From: Celeribacter litoreus
GTDB taxonomy: Bacteria > Pseudomonadota > Alphaproteobacteria > Rhodobacterales > Rhodobacteraceae
Direction of reading: 5' to 3'
Assembly: GCF_020165855.1 (NCBI RefSeq)
Contig: NZ_JAIUFY010000013.1
Coordinates: 1 to 64,000 of the forward strand
Length of the DNA: 64,000 nt
Shown: positions 25,506-34,183 of the stretch, one piece after another
How positions within the stretch are numbered: position 1 is the first letter of the stretch
Layout of the letters: every line of letters begins with the position of its first letter
The notes under the pieces: model-generated
What the model saw: only the letters and a program-made list of their open reading frames with translations
What the model was told of the DNA's origin: nothing
Databases searched by the model: none
Program-made: the position numbers and the translations under genes

Positions 25506-27043
25506 GTCTCGTCGCGCGCCACCTGTCTCTTCTGTTTGCAATTGTGATTGCGTCGCTCCTCCTGTTGCCATTGGCTGTAGCTGAACTGGGGCGAGATCAG
25601 GCCAATTGGTTGACTGTGGCGATGGCGCTTGAACATGGAAGCGTAATGTATCGCGATGTTGCGGTCGTAAATACCCCCGGTCTCGGATTCATCTACGCAT
25701 CGATTAATCTGGTGACAGGAGATCCGCAGCTGACGCCGTGGATTGTCCATTCATTTACCGTTCTCGCAACGATCGTAGCAGGATACATCTTGGTTGACGC
25801 GACGAGCGGGAGGGCCGCCGCGAATGGTTCGGCTGTCTTGATGGCACTGCTTTGGCCGCAAAGTATGGGCTGGTGGGAGATGGCCCAGAAGGATGGCGTC
25901 GCCTATATGTTTGCGTTGGGAGCAATGGGTGCATTCGCAAAAGCACCTGATCGAAGACTTTTCAATTTTCTTTCTGGTGCTTTGCTTGCTGCCGCGATCT
26001 TCACCAAATCAAGTGCCGTCATTTATGCTCTTCCCTGTGCGACTCTGCTGCTAGTTGAAAGTCGGTCTCTTAGGAACTTGATAGCGCGCGTGACATGGAT
26101 TTCTGCAGGATTCCTTTTTTTCCTGACCCCATTCGCACTCTATCTTACATGGTATAACGCATGGGCAGCGGCGAAAGCCTCGGTAATTGATCGTGCTGTC
26201 GCATATGGAGCGTTCGATCGACTTACCAGTGTCGAGGCGCTTAAGAAGCTTTGGGCGATCCTATACCGAGCAGTTGGAGTAACCTTGCTGCTGCCTGTCC
26301 TCTTGGTGAATGTGCCCAAGGCTGAAGGTAGACCGCATATCTCTTTGATTGTGATGTTGATCGTATCAGTCCTCTCTGCGGTGTTTCAGGGGCGGGGGTG
26401 GGTTTACCATGCCGTACCCGCTGTCGCTTCGACGAGCCTCTTGGTTGGTGCCTGCCTCGGTTTGGTTTTCGATAATCGCAGCACGATCAGAAAAGGCCTG
26501 GCAGCATTGATCACGATTTTCTCTGTATTTAATTCGGCGTTGATCCACTCGCCCCGATTGTCTGAATACGCGCGTGCCCTAACCGATGATGTGCCGATGG
26601 AATGGCGGGATAGTTATTTCTCTATGCGGGGAAAGGCGAAACCAAGTGAGTCCCGAGAAGTTGCTAATTGGATCAGCAGTGTCACCAACTCGAATGACCG
26701 AATCTTTGTTTGGGGCATGGAAAGCCAGATATACATTTTTGCCGATCGAATGTTTGTGGGTCCAAGTTTTGCGGACGCGCCAATTTGGCACCCACAGCTT
26801 GCAGAAAAGCAAAGCGGTTACTTCAAATCAAAAAGCATCTCATTTCTTAATGAGTTAAAAGCGAACCCGCCAAAAGTTTTTGTGGTCGCGAGGAACGACG
26901 CGAACCATGTTGAACCTTTGGCTTCAGATGCTGCTCTGCAGACACTGCCTGACCTTGCAAGGTTTATAGATGAGAATTACGCTATCAAATTGTCTACACA
27001 GAATCTGATTGCCTATCAATTGAACGCACACGATTCTGGATAA
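25502..27043 (+). CDS. GT-C/ArnT-like membrane glycosyltransferase
   Basis: The 513-residue protein begins with GTG overlapping the GT2 stop. About ten hydrophobic helices occupy the first 360 residues. An acidic first loop (LGRDQANWLTVAMALEHGSVMYRDVAVVNTPG) resembles the donor-binding loop of GT-C enzymes such as ArnT/PMT. The soluble C-terminal part (about 375-513) is presumably periplasmic. It likely transfers a sugar from the polyprenyl-phosphate donor made by the preceding gene product. The exact sugar and acceptor are unknown. Confidence 0.7.
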   Translation: MSLVARHLSLLFAIVIASLLLLPLAVAELGRDQANWLTVAMALEHGSVMYRDVAVVNTPGLGFIYASINLVTGDPQLTPWIVHSFTVLATIVAGYILVDATSGRAAANGSAVLMALLWPQSMGWWEMAQKDGVAYMFALGAMGAFAKAPDRRLFNFLSGALLAAAIFTKSSAVIYALPCATLLLVESRSLRNLIARVTWISAGFLFFLTPFALYLTWYNAWAAAKASVIDRAVAYGAFDRLTSVEALKKLWAILYRAVGVTLLLPVLLVNVPKAEGRPHISLIVMLIVSVLSAVFQGRGWVYHAVPAVASTSLLVGACLGLVFDNRSTIRKGLAALITIFSVFNSALIHSPRLSEYARALTDDVPMEWRDSYFSMRGKAKPSESREVANWISSVTNSNDRIFVWGMESQIYIFADRMFVGPSFADAPIWHPQLAEKQSGYFKSKSISFLNELKANPPKVFVVARNDANHVEPLASDAALQTLPDLARFIDENYAIKLSTQNLIAYQLNAHDSG

Positions 27044-27250
27044 GCTGGCAGAGATACTGACGCAAAGTTTGAACGAGCGAAGCTCTTTTACGACCTGTGT
27101 TTAAGGTGCTGGCGTAGAAATTTGGATAACATTAAACCAGAGAAAAGAAATGAACGTGCTGGCCTCACGTCTCGTCCGCGTCCTCCAGAATGTTGAGGCT
27201 CAGTTTCACGGAGAGCGAATCTTTCATGAAGTTAACAATCTCTTGCCTGA

Positions 27251-28852
27251 ATGACTAAAAATTTCCGTGTTATGAATCTATCTAGAACATCTTACAAACA
27301 CGGCACAAATTTGATGGACGGCGCGACAAAAATAGCGGGCGCGACGATCTTCGTCGGGCTTTGCCTATTGTTTTGGCCCTTTGTGGCTGATGACGCATAT
27401 ATTGTTGGACGGTATGCCCAAAACGCTGCGGCAGGCAACGGGCTGGTTTACAATATTGGTGAGCAGGTTTCGGCGCTCACCTCACCTTTGCATGCACTTC
27501 TGGAAACAGGATTAGCTCTTCTGGGTCTTGATCCAGTCACAAGCTATCGTGTAATCGCACCGATACTTGTACTTCTTGCATGGCTTACGGCAATTCGAGC
27601 GACGGAGTTGCGCGGGCCCGCACTAGCTGTTTTCACATCGGTGTCACTCCTATCCCCATTCGTCGCCCTTTGGACGGTCGGCGGCTTGGAAACAGCGATG
27701 CTTACCTGTCTATCCACGTTGTTCATATCTCAAATTGCACTGATAGTTCGCATGGGAGCTGCTAAAGGACGAGACTTTGTGCGGCTCGGAACATTGGCCG
27801 CGCTAATGTTTTTGACACGCTATGACAGCGTCCTCGTTACCGGTCCGATCTTGCTGGCAATTTTAGTGGAAGAATACCGGCGTCCGTCTCTTTGGATTGG
27901 CGTAGCTATTTTTTTCGCCATGGTGTCCGGCTGGTTAATCTTCTCGTTTCTTTACTACGGTGATATCTTTCCGACTTCTTTCTATGTAAAGCTCGCAGTC
28001 GGCGGTCGTGGCTCTCTCGACAGCATTGCTACGCTTCTTAATTTCGCGTTTTTGTCTGGCCTACTGTTCATGGTGTTTCTTGCGCGCCCAAGGCCGTTCG
28101 AGGCACTTGCCCCGCTGTCAAAGACTATCCTGAGGGGCGCTGTTGTCAGTTTAGCGATGTTTCTGATTTACGCGAGCGTTGCATCCGGTCAGCACATGAT
28201 GTTTGGATATCGACTTTTCGTGCCGTATCTAATGGGATCTGGGCTGGTGCTTTCGCTTGCACTTTCGAGACCCAGTCTCATGCTGGTTGCTGTGGTTGCA
28301 GGATACCAAGCTGCCATGATTTTGGTTGTGAATTTCCTGGGCATCAACCCTGCGCCTTTGACAAATTTGCCTTTATTGAGGGAAGCCTATGTAGAGTATG
28401 AGTTCGTTACTCCTGCGACTTATGGACAGTTCATGGAAATGCTGCGTAGCGATGCGGAGGACATTGCCGAACATTGGCGGCAAACGGGTTTTGAAGGTAA
28501 GCCGCACATATATCTTCGTACTGGGGGCACCGGCTTTTGGTTGCCTGATTTCTATGTCTATGAAAGTCTCGTCTCCTACCGACATGGCTGCGTCGAGCCG
28601 GTTACTAGAATGATTGGCGCATCACATTACGTGCAACAACTCGGAATTAGCGTTACCGGCAAAATGGCCGAGAACTTAGGGCGCGCTCGACCTGACGTGG
28701 GGAATGAACCTCTTCTTTTTGCGACGACCATCGATTGGATGGGTCCTAAAGTTACTGGCTATCTATTCGGCACTGCGCCGACGCCACTAGATTTTGGATC
28801 GCGCGTTAATTCGGGCTGCGTTGACTTGTCTCCGCCCACTTCTGGCGGCTGA
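27251..28852 (+). CDS. GT-C-like multispanning membrane protein
   Basis: The 533-residue protein has around ten membrane segments and a first periplasmic loop FVADDAYIVGRYAQNAAAGNGLVYNIGE. That loop resembles the acidic donor loop of arabinosyl/mannosyl GT-C enzymes, followed by SALTSPLHALL. The last residues run into sequence bordering an IS3 remnant, and the natural C-terminus may have been lost or altered. It lies 207 nt after the previous glycosyltransferase in the same direction. Another ATG at 27281 (MNLSRTS) is a possible start. Confidence 0.62.
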   Translation: MTKNFRVMNLSRTSYKHGTNLMDGATKIAGATIFVGLCLLFWPFVADDAYIVGRYAQNAAAGNGLVYNIGEQVSALTSPLHALLETGLALLGLDPVTSYRVIAPILVLLAWLTAIRATELRGPALAVFTSVSLLSPFVALWTVGGLETAMLTCLSTLFISQIALIVRMGAAKGRDFVRLGTLAALMFLTRYDSVLVTGPILLAILVEEYRRPSLWIGVAIFFAMVSGWLIFSFLYYGDIFPTSFYVKLAVGGRGSLDSIATLLNFAFLSGLLFMVFLARPRPFEALAPLSKTILRGAVVSLAMFLIYASVASGQHMMFGYRLFVPYLMGSGLVLSLALSRPSLMLVAVVAGYQAAMILVVNFLGINPAPLTNLPLLREAYVEYEFVTPATYGQFMEMLRSDAEDIAEHWRQTGFEGKPHIYLRTGGTGFWLPDFYVYESLVSYRHGCVEPVTRMIGASHYVQQLGISVTGKMAENLGRARPDVGNEPLLFATTIDWMGPKVTGYLFGTAPTPLDFGSRVNSGCVDLSPPTSGG

Positions 28853-28894
28853 CCTTGTCCACTTGATCGGTGATTTAGACCTTGTACGCCATTG

Positions 28895-29345
28895 GTCCGA
28901 GGACAATGGTCGAGTGGAGGCGGACTTCTGCGTTGAGGCACTGAACGAGGCCATCCACAAGTTTGGTCCGCCGGAGATAATGAATACTGACTAGGGATCT
29001 CAGCTCACATCTTTTGCCTGTACGGATCGACTGCGCCGAACCGGAGTTAGCATCTCGATGGATGGCAAGAGCCGCTTCCTCGATAATATCTTCATCGAGA
29101 GGCTGTGGCGAACCTTGAAATATGAGTGCGTCTATCTGCATGCCTGGGAGACCGGATCAGAAGCGAAGTTAGACATCCGGAAATGGGTGGCCATTTACAA
29201 CAAACAACGCCCACACTCAGTCCTTGGCGGGGCAGGCCGCCAGCCGTGGTCTATTGGCTGAGAAGTGATATAACCCAATCCGATCAGCAGGAGCAGAGAG
29301 TAGCATAATTCACGCCAAATTCTGTCCAAGAGATGGGGAGTAACT
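28895..29345 (+). mobile_element. IS3-family right-end fragment with broken orfB
   Basis: The 3' part of an IS3 OrfB integrase is readable: ADFCVEALNEAIHKFGPPEIMNTD, then GSQLTS, SMDGKSRFLDNIFIERLWRTLKYECVYLHAWETGSEA and YNKQRPHSVLGG. The codon after MNTD is TAG (28992-28994) where family members have Gln, so a single C-to-T change stops the frame. A later 1-nt shift near 29235 separates GG from RPPAVVYWL...QRVA, which ends at 29308. A terminus-like CAAATTCTGTCCAAGAGATGGGG lies at about 29317-29339. The N-terminal half is gone. Confidence 0.75.
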
Positions 29346-29361
29346 CATAGAAATCGAGTTC

Positions 29362-29532
29362 ATGAGCCCTAGTCAGGCAGATATGAGAGCGAGCACACTT
29401 CTCGATGTAGAGCTGGGTGCTTTTTTAGCCGTTCTTTCGGCACGCTCTGATATTTCTGTTTCTGCCAAATCCATCAAATTGTTCGGTTTAAGTCGATCTT
29501 CATCCCTCTCTGATACGCCTGAAGACGGGTGA
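29362..29532 (+). CDS. short ORF directly upstream of the motB stub
   Basis: An uninterrupted 56-codon frame (MSPSQADMRAS to SDTPEDG) ends 15 nt before the motB start and is in the same direction. I recognise no family. It may be the C-terminal remainder of a flagellar-operon gene cut by the IS3 element that ends near 29345, or a chance frame. Confidence 0.3.
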   Translation: MSPSQADMRASTLLDVELGAFLAVLSARSDISVSAKSIKLFGLSRSSSLSDTPEDG

Positions 29533-29547
29533 AAATGAGGTGGTGAT

Positions 29548-29661
29548 ATGAGCGGCAAAGGCAACGCTCCGATAATCATTAAGAGAAAGAAGGTCATTCA
29601 AGGGGGCGGTCATCATGGCGGCGCCTGGAAGGTGGCTATCGTGGTGTTTCCTTTGATCTAA
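29548..29661 (+). pseudogene. motB: 5' stub of motB (flagellar motor stator)
   Basis: The first 27 or so codons encode SGKGNAPIIIKRKKV and GGGHHGGAWKVA, the invariant cytoplasmic N-terminus of MotB just before its single transmembrane helix (normally ...AYADFVTAMMAFFL). After KVA the sequence changes to IVVFPLI and a stop at 29659-29661. The membrane helix and peptidoglycan-binding OmpA domain are missing. GAGG precedes the ATG. The gene is truncated, so no stator function can come from this copy. Confidence 0.7.
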
Positions 29662-29854
29662 AGACGCATTTTGCGCCGCATCAGTTTTGGTTTCCGCCCA
29701 CGCGGACAGATTTCGGGTCGTCATTCTGACTGATTGCAGGACCTGTCTTTCAGGTCGTCTGCGCCACCCATCGGGATGCGTTGTGATGTTTGCAGGTCAA
29801 AGCCTAATATCTTGCTAAGCGGCGCGGCTCAGATGCAGCTAATTCGAGAAAATT

Positions 29855-30208
29855 CTATGCTTTTCTCTTAAGGGACAGAGACTTGTGGCCGATCGAAGTT
29901 GCAGCACCGTTCGGTCCGTATGCGGTAAAGCTTTGAGAAGAATCACGTAGAGTACGGAGCCGCAGTGCTGCAGCTTTCACACCTTTTGAGGCGGCTCTGA
30001 ACAATGCTTGATTGCGTTCAGACTCTTTTCTAAGAGCCGCAAGAGTGCGCTCCGATGCATTACTTTTCGCGACGAGGGGAAGGAGCGTCTCTTTCGCCTT
30101 GATGAAGTGTTCAAGTTTATCGAACTCACCTTTCAGGATCACGGCACGCTCTCTTTCCAATAGCGTATTCAGTGCTGCGACCGGGCGGAATTGATCAAGC
30201 AGTGCCAT
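29855..30208 (-). CDS. flgN: FlgN-like flagellar export chaperone
   Basis: The 117-residue, highly charged, helical protein (LNTLLERERAVILKGEFDKLEHFIKAKETLLPLV) matches the FlgN pattern. The C-terminal AYGPNGAATSIGHKSLSLKRKA is the tail seen in Rhodobacteraceae copies. FlgN is the cytosolic chaperone for hook-filament junction proteins FlgK and FlgL. It overlaps flgJ by 14 nt, in the same transcript. The assignment is by pattern and context. Confidence 0.65.
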   Translation of the reverse strand: MALLDQFRPVAALNTLLERERAVILKGEFDKLEHFIKAKETLLPLVAKSNASERTLAALRKESERNQALFRAASKGVKAAALRLRTLRDSSQSFTAYGPNGAATSIGHKSLSLKRKA

Positions 30209-30488
30209 CGCTTTGTGTCCTCAAAGAATTGAAAATTTGCTCCGCGAGGCCGATTCCCCCCGCCTCGACAATGCGTTTGGATTGGGCTTCCACAAGAAAT
30301 GATGTGAACTGATCCTCTCCGGAGCCGCCCCCAAAGAAGTCAGGAGTTTTCCCGAATCCCGATGCTTTCAACATTTCGGCGAGAAACTGCGCCTCCAGTG
30401 TCTCGGATGCCTCGCGGAGTTTTTGGGTATTCGGTGTCGACGCTGGTTCGCTCCGTGCTGGAGTAATGCTGTTTATCTCGAGACCCAT
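30195..30488 (-). CDS. flgJ: flagellar rod-binding protein (FlgJ N-terminal domain only)
   Basis: This 97-residue protein corresponds to the rod-binding domain of FlgJ (LEAQFLAEMLKASGFG, EDQFTSFLVEAQSKRIVEAGGIGLAEQIFNSL). It lacks the peptidoglycan hydrolase domain of enterobacterial FlgJ, as is normal in alphaproteobacteria. It helps cap and assemble the flagellar rod in the periplasm. It is divergent from fliK, with a 20-bp palindrome in the shared upstream region. Confidence 0.82.
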   Translation of the reverse strand: MGLEINSITPARSEPASTPNTQKLREASETLEAQFLAEMLKASGFGKTPDFFGGGSGEDQFTSFLVEAQSKRIVEAGGIGLAEQIFNSLRTQSDGTA

Positions 30489-30521
30489 TCTGTGCCTCCC
30501 GTTGCGAAAATATTTTTTGGT

Positions 30522-30541
30522 TTTACCGGCCTGTCGGTAAA
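30522..30541. promoter_or_regulatory. palindrome between flgJ and fliK (TTTACCG-N6-CGGTAAA)
   Basis: A perfect 7-bp inverted repeat with a 6-nt spacer lies midway between the divergent flgJ and fliK genes, and a further half-like CCGGTAA follows at about 30545. Its position suits an operator controlling both flagellar transcripts. It resembles but does not match the CtrA consensus TTAACC-N7-TTAA. The binding factor is unknown. Confidence 0.4.
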
Positions 30542-30591
30542 GAACCGGTAACTGTCAGGCGGGATATTGGCTGCACGTCGCAAAACGCCGG

Positions 30592-32568
30592 GTGCAAGAA
30601 ATGCAATTACCTCTCGCTGATTCCATCACAGGACTTTTTTCAGTGAACGCTGAAAGTGATCTGATCCAATCGGCCGAAAGTGGTGTGAGGGTCCCGCTAG
30701 GCGGCGAGTTTCAAATGCCCTCCGCACCACCCCTCTTGTTTGAAGACGTCTTTGATGGCGAGATCATGATCCCAGGACTTTCGTCGCAGGATGCAGATAG
30801 CTCTGTCTGCGATGTCGAGGTCACATATGAACCCGCGGGCGAGGCCGTTGTGGAAACCATGCCCGAGCATCAGTTGCAGCCAGTTCCTGAGCACCTCCCT
30901 CAAGTCGTCTGGGAGGCCGGGTTTGAGAGCTCGTTGGGTCATGTTCCGAGTGCAGAACGCGAAGGGAGAGAGGTGTCAAAGGATGTTGAGCTTGCCTCGC
31001 TCGACGTTGAGATCGGGGAGCAGCCCGATCTGCCGGAGGAGGATAGTGGCGCACGCGACGCACCCGTTCCTTACTCGCTTAACGCAACGGATATGGATTC
31101 GAATTCTCAGGATAAGCCTGCGGCAGCGCGCGCAGAATTCAATCCATCGACGGAGCCGGTCGACGACGCTCCAAAGGCAGCTGAAAGAGTTGCATCACAA
31201 CCATCGACAGACATTCCGCGGGAGATGAGGCGTGTCGGGGGGAGCTTTGAAATTTCTGATCCTGTCCCGACCGATTCGCATTCGGCGCCTATCGTGACCG
31301 AAGGAGCCGAAAGCGCCACAACGACCACTGCGAGCGGAGACGTCAAATTGACCCGCCTTGAGGACCAAGCGCGACAGCCATCTCACATGACCGAGTTTGT
31401 TAAAGATGTGCCTGCGCATGCCGTAGAAAAGCCTGCTGATTTCATCAGCAAGACGCGTGAGCCCGTACAGGAGAAGGTGCACCACCCGAAAATCGGGAAC
31501 GAATTGCAGTTCGCGGGGCCCGATGAAAAGGGGATTCGGCATGCTGAATTTGAGCACGACTCGGTGCAGGGTGTGAGGATCAGCGCACCTGAGACCTCGC
31601 TGCGCTCAAGCCGGGATGCGGGCCCGTCCCAGGTGGACGAGTTTCACCCACAGATGATTGTGCAGGGCGGAACGCCGAGTGAAGCGGTCAGCCAAAGTCC
31701 GATTCATTCGGAGAGTGCTACATCTCAAGGCGCCGAGATTAAGATCGAGAGCAGATCAGAATTAGGGCAAACACTTGTAGATGTGTCTGAGCAGCATGGC
31801 GTTGCGTCGAAACACCCTCAGTCGCAGTCCGACAGAAAGGTTGAGGGCCCATCAATTGCCGCATCGGAAACGGCGGATACGTTGCAAACTGATGCAGCAG
31901 TTCCAATGCACGGGGACACGGCGGAAACCGAGGAACTGGCATCAAAAACGAAGCAACTGAGTTTGTCTGAAGGTCAGGAGATGCACCCTGAAGGCGTTCC
32001 GAGGCCAGATTCAAAATCACCAATCTCTGTCAGTGACGCGACAGATGGCATCCTCGAAACCGTCACGGAGCCTGATTTCGGCAATTTTGGTGAGAGAGAG
32101 ATCAATAGCATTGAGAAGCCGTCTCGCGATGCTCCGATCCAGTCCGCAGGTCAGGCGCCCAAAGTTGAACTGCCGACGCGGATCGCGATGCAAATTGCCG
32201 AAACCGCGCGGCATCTTCCGGACAGGCCGATCGAGATCACTTTGTCCCCAGAAGAACTGGGTAGGGTGCGGCTTTCATTCCACCTGTCGGACAGTGGTGC
32301 GGTTCAGGTCGTGATCGCTGCGGAGCGCCCGGAGACTATGGATCTCATGCGCCGAAACGTCGAAAGCCTTGCGGGTGAGTTTCGTGATCTCGGCTATTCG
32401 GGCAGCGGATTTACGTTCGAGAGTTTCGATCATTCCGAACAGGAACGCCCTTCGCACGCAGATAATGTGCAGCCGGAGTATTTGCTTGAAGAAGAAACAA
32501 TAGCGTCCACCCCTGCGCCTGTGCGGCTTTCCCTCGGGGGGAACTCGCGCATGGACTTGCGGCTCTAA
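30592..32568 (+). CDS. fliK: flagellar hook-length control protein FliK
   Basis: The 658-residue protein has a long, low-complexity acidic/Ser/Thr-rich N-terminal region and a conserved C-terminal Flg_hook domain (about 535-630). That domain includes RPIEITLSPEELGRVRLSFHL and LMRRNVESLAGEFRDLGYSG. FliK is the secreted molecular ruler that sets hook length and switches export specificity. It precedes flgD by 9 nt. The start is GTG at 30592, or ATG at 30601 in the same frame; neither has a strong ribosome binding site. Confidence 0.85.
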   Translation: MQEMQLPLADSITGLFSVNAESDLIQSAESGVRVPLGGEFQMPSAPPLLFEDVFDGEIMIPGLSSQDADSSVCDVEVTYEPAGEAVVETMPEHQLQPVPEHLPQVVWEAGFESSLGHVPSAEREGREVSKDVELASLDVEIGEQPDLPEEDSGARDAPVPYSLNATDMDSNSQDKPAAARAEFNPSTEPVDDAPKAAERVASQPSTDIPREMRRVGGSFEISDPVPTDSHSAPIVTEGAESATTTTASGDVKLTRLEDQARQPSHMTEFVKDVPAHAVEKPADFISKTREPVQEKVHHPKIGNELQFAGPDEKGIRHAEFEHDSVQGVRISAPETSLRSSRDAGPSQVDEFHPQMIVQGGTPSEAVSQSPIHSESATSQGAEIKIESRSELGQTLVDVSEQHGVASKHPQSQSDRKVEGPSIAASETADTLQTDAAVPMHGDTAETEELASKTKQLSLSEGQEMHPEGVPRPDSKSPISVSDATDGILETVTEPDFGNFGEREINSIEKPSRDAPIQSAGQAPKVELPTRIAMQIAETARHLPDRPIEITLSPEELGRVRLSFHLSDSGAVQVVIAAERPETMDLMRRNVESLAGEFRDLGYSGSGFTFESFDHSEQERPSHADNVQPEYLLEEETIASTPAPVRLSLGGNSRMDLRL

Positions 32569-32577
32569 GAGGTACAA

Positions 32578-33240
32578 ATGGTCAACACAATTTCAGCGAC
32601 GACCGCGTCTCAGGCGACGAGCGCGACCACATCCACAGATCGCGCGAGCGAGGTCAGTTCGGATTTTGAAACCTTTTTGCAGATGCTCACGGTGCAAATG
32701 CAGAATCAGGACCCGCTCAACCCTGTCGAGTCCGCAGACTTCGCGGTGCAACTCGCGACATTCTCCGAGGTAGAGCAGGCGGTGCTCACAAATGACCTAC
32801 TCGAAGATTTGTCGACCCAGCTTGGCCTCATGGGGTTCTCGGAACTTTCCGGTTGGGTCGGTAAAGAAGCGCGAAGCGAGGCCAGCGGATATTTCAACGG
32901 GGAGACGCCTGTTTCTCTCTCTGGAGAGTTTGCGTCGGCGGCGGATAGCGCAACGCTCATTGTGCGAGATGCGAGCGGGAATGTTGTAGAGCAGGTTGCA
33001 ATCAACACCGACGCACAGGATTTCGAGTGGCCGGCGTCTGGTTCAGGATCGTTTGACGCGGGTGCCTACAGCTTTGAAATCGAAAACTACTATGGCGACA
33101 CGTATCTCTCTTCGACATCGGTTGAATCCTACACGCGAATTGTCGAGGCGCGCGCTGATAACGGCGATACGGTTCTGGTGCTCGAAGGCGGCACGGAGAT
33201 TGCATCAGAAGATGTGACGGCGCTGCGGGACGGAGGTTGA
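32578..33240 (+). CDS. flgD: flagellar hook assembly (capping) protein FlgD
   Basis: The 220-residue protein has the FlgD N-terminal signature DFETFLQMLTVQMQNQDPLNP followed by ADFAVQLATFSEVEQ (about residues 28-66). A C-terminal Ig/tudor-like region follows. FlgD caps the growing hook so that FlgE subunits can polymerise. It forms a two-gene operon with fliK. Confidence 0.9.
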   Translation: MVNTISATTASQATSATTSTDRASEVSSDFETFLQMLTVQMQNQDPLNPVESADFAVQLATFSEVEQAVLTNDLLEDLSTQLGLMGFSELSGWVGKEARSEASGYFNGETPVSLSGEFASAADSATLIVRDASGNVVEQVAINTDAQDFEWPASGSGSFDAGAYSFEIENYYGDTYLSSTSVESYTRIVEARADNGDTVLVLEGGTEIASEDVTALRDGG

Positions 33241-33322
33241 GGCTTCGACGGATTGCGCGGTTGCAGGTCCGTGAGCACACCCGTTAAAGTCCGTTCAAAT
33301 TCTGGACCGGAGCCCGAAACAC

Positions 33323-34183
33323 ATGCAAACCCGCGCCCCTGATCTCCCTCCGCGGGAGATTATAGAACTTGCTGAAGGCCTCGGGATGCAGTCCTGCGAG
33401 TGGACCTCTCTCAAAGGCGGGCGGACAAACCGTGCATGGCGCGCGAAGTGTTCCGACGACGACGTCGTTTTCAAGGTGTTCGATCAGGCGCGTGCGAACC
33501 CATTATTTCCGAATGATCCGGATGCCGAGGCGACGGCGATGGTGACGCTTCGCGGCACCGGGCTCGCCCCGAACTTTCGGTATCGGATGCAGTTCGAGGA
33601 TGCCGAATGCCTCGTTTACGATCACCAACCCGGTGAAGCGCTTCCTGGTTTCGATGCGAATGCTGCGAAAACTCTGTGGAATCTTCATCAGATTAAAGTG
33701 CCGGATGGATTGAGGCGGGTCTCCTGCACGCCTGATGCGCTCATCGCCGAGGGGAAATGGTTTCTTCGAAACGCCGACCATCCTTCTGTTGAGATGATCG
33801 CCAACCGGCAGCCGTGCCTGATCAACCTGTCATGCGGGCCTGATGTTTTTCTTCACGGGGACCCCGTGCCGTCGAATTTTGTGCGGCATGGTGAGGCGCT
33901 GACGCTTATCGACTGGCAGTGTCCTGCCGTCGGGGACGCGTGCTTTGATCTCGGCCTCGCGATGTCACCCGCCATGCATCTCGTCTATGGGTCCAAAGCG
34001 GAAGATGCGCCATCAATGGACGTCCTGTCCGCCTACCCCGATGCAGAAACCGTGTCCCGCTACCGCATGCTTGCGCCGTTTGTGCACTGGCGCATGGCGG
34101 CTTATTGCGCGTGGAAGGCGGGGCAGGGCGAAGCGGTATATGGAGACGCGATCAGCGCAGAGCTTACTGCACTAGCGTCATAA
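33323..34183 (+). CDS. choline/aminoglycoside kinase-like phosphotransferase
   Basis: The 286-residue protein has the APH/choline-kinase fold: an N-terminal GGRTNRAWRA loop with VVFKVF lysine, the Brenner motif FLHGDPVPSN (about residue 174) and LIDWQ. The substrate is unknown; small-molecule alcohols such as choline, thiamine or sugars are possible. It converges on ubiB with a 20-nt overlap of coding ends. Confidence 0.75.
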   Translation: MQTRAPDLPPREIIELAEGLGMQSCEWTSLKGGRTNRAWRAKCSDDDVVFKVFDQARANPLFPNDPDAEATAMVTLRGTGLAPNFRYRMQFEDAECLVYDHQPGEALPGFDANAAKTLWNLHQIKVPDGLRRVSCTPDALIAEGKWFLRNADHPSVEMIANRQPCLINLSCGPDVFLHGDPVPSNFVRHGEALTLIDWQCPAVGDACFDLGLAMSPAMHLVYGSKAEDAPSMDVLSAYPDAETVSRYRMLAPFVHWRMAAYCAWKAGQGEAVYGDAISAELTALAS

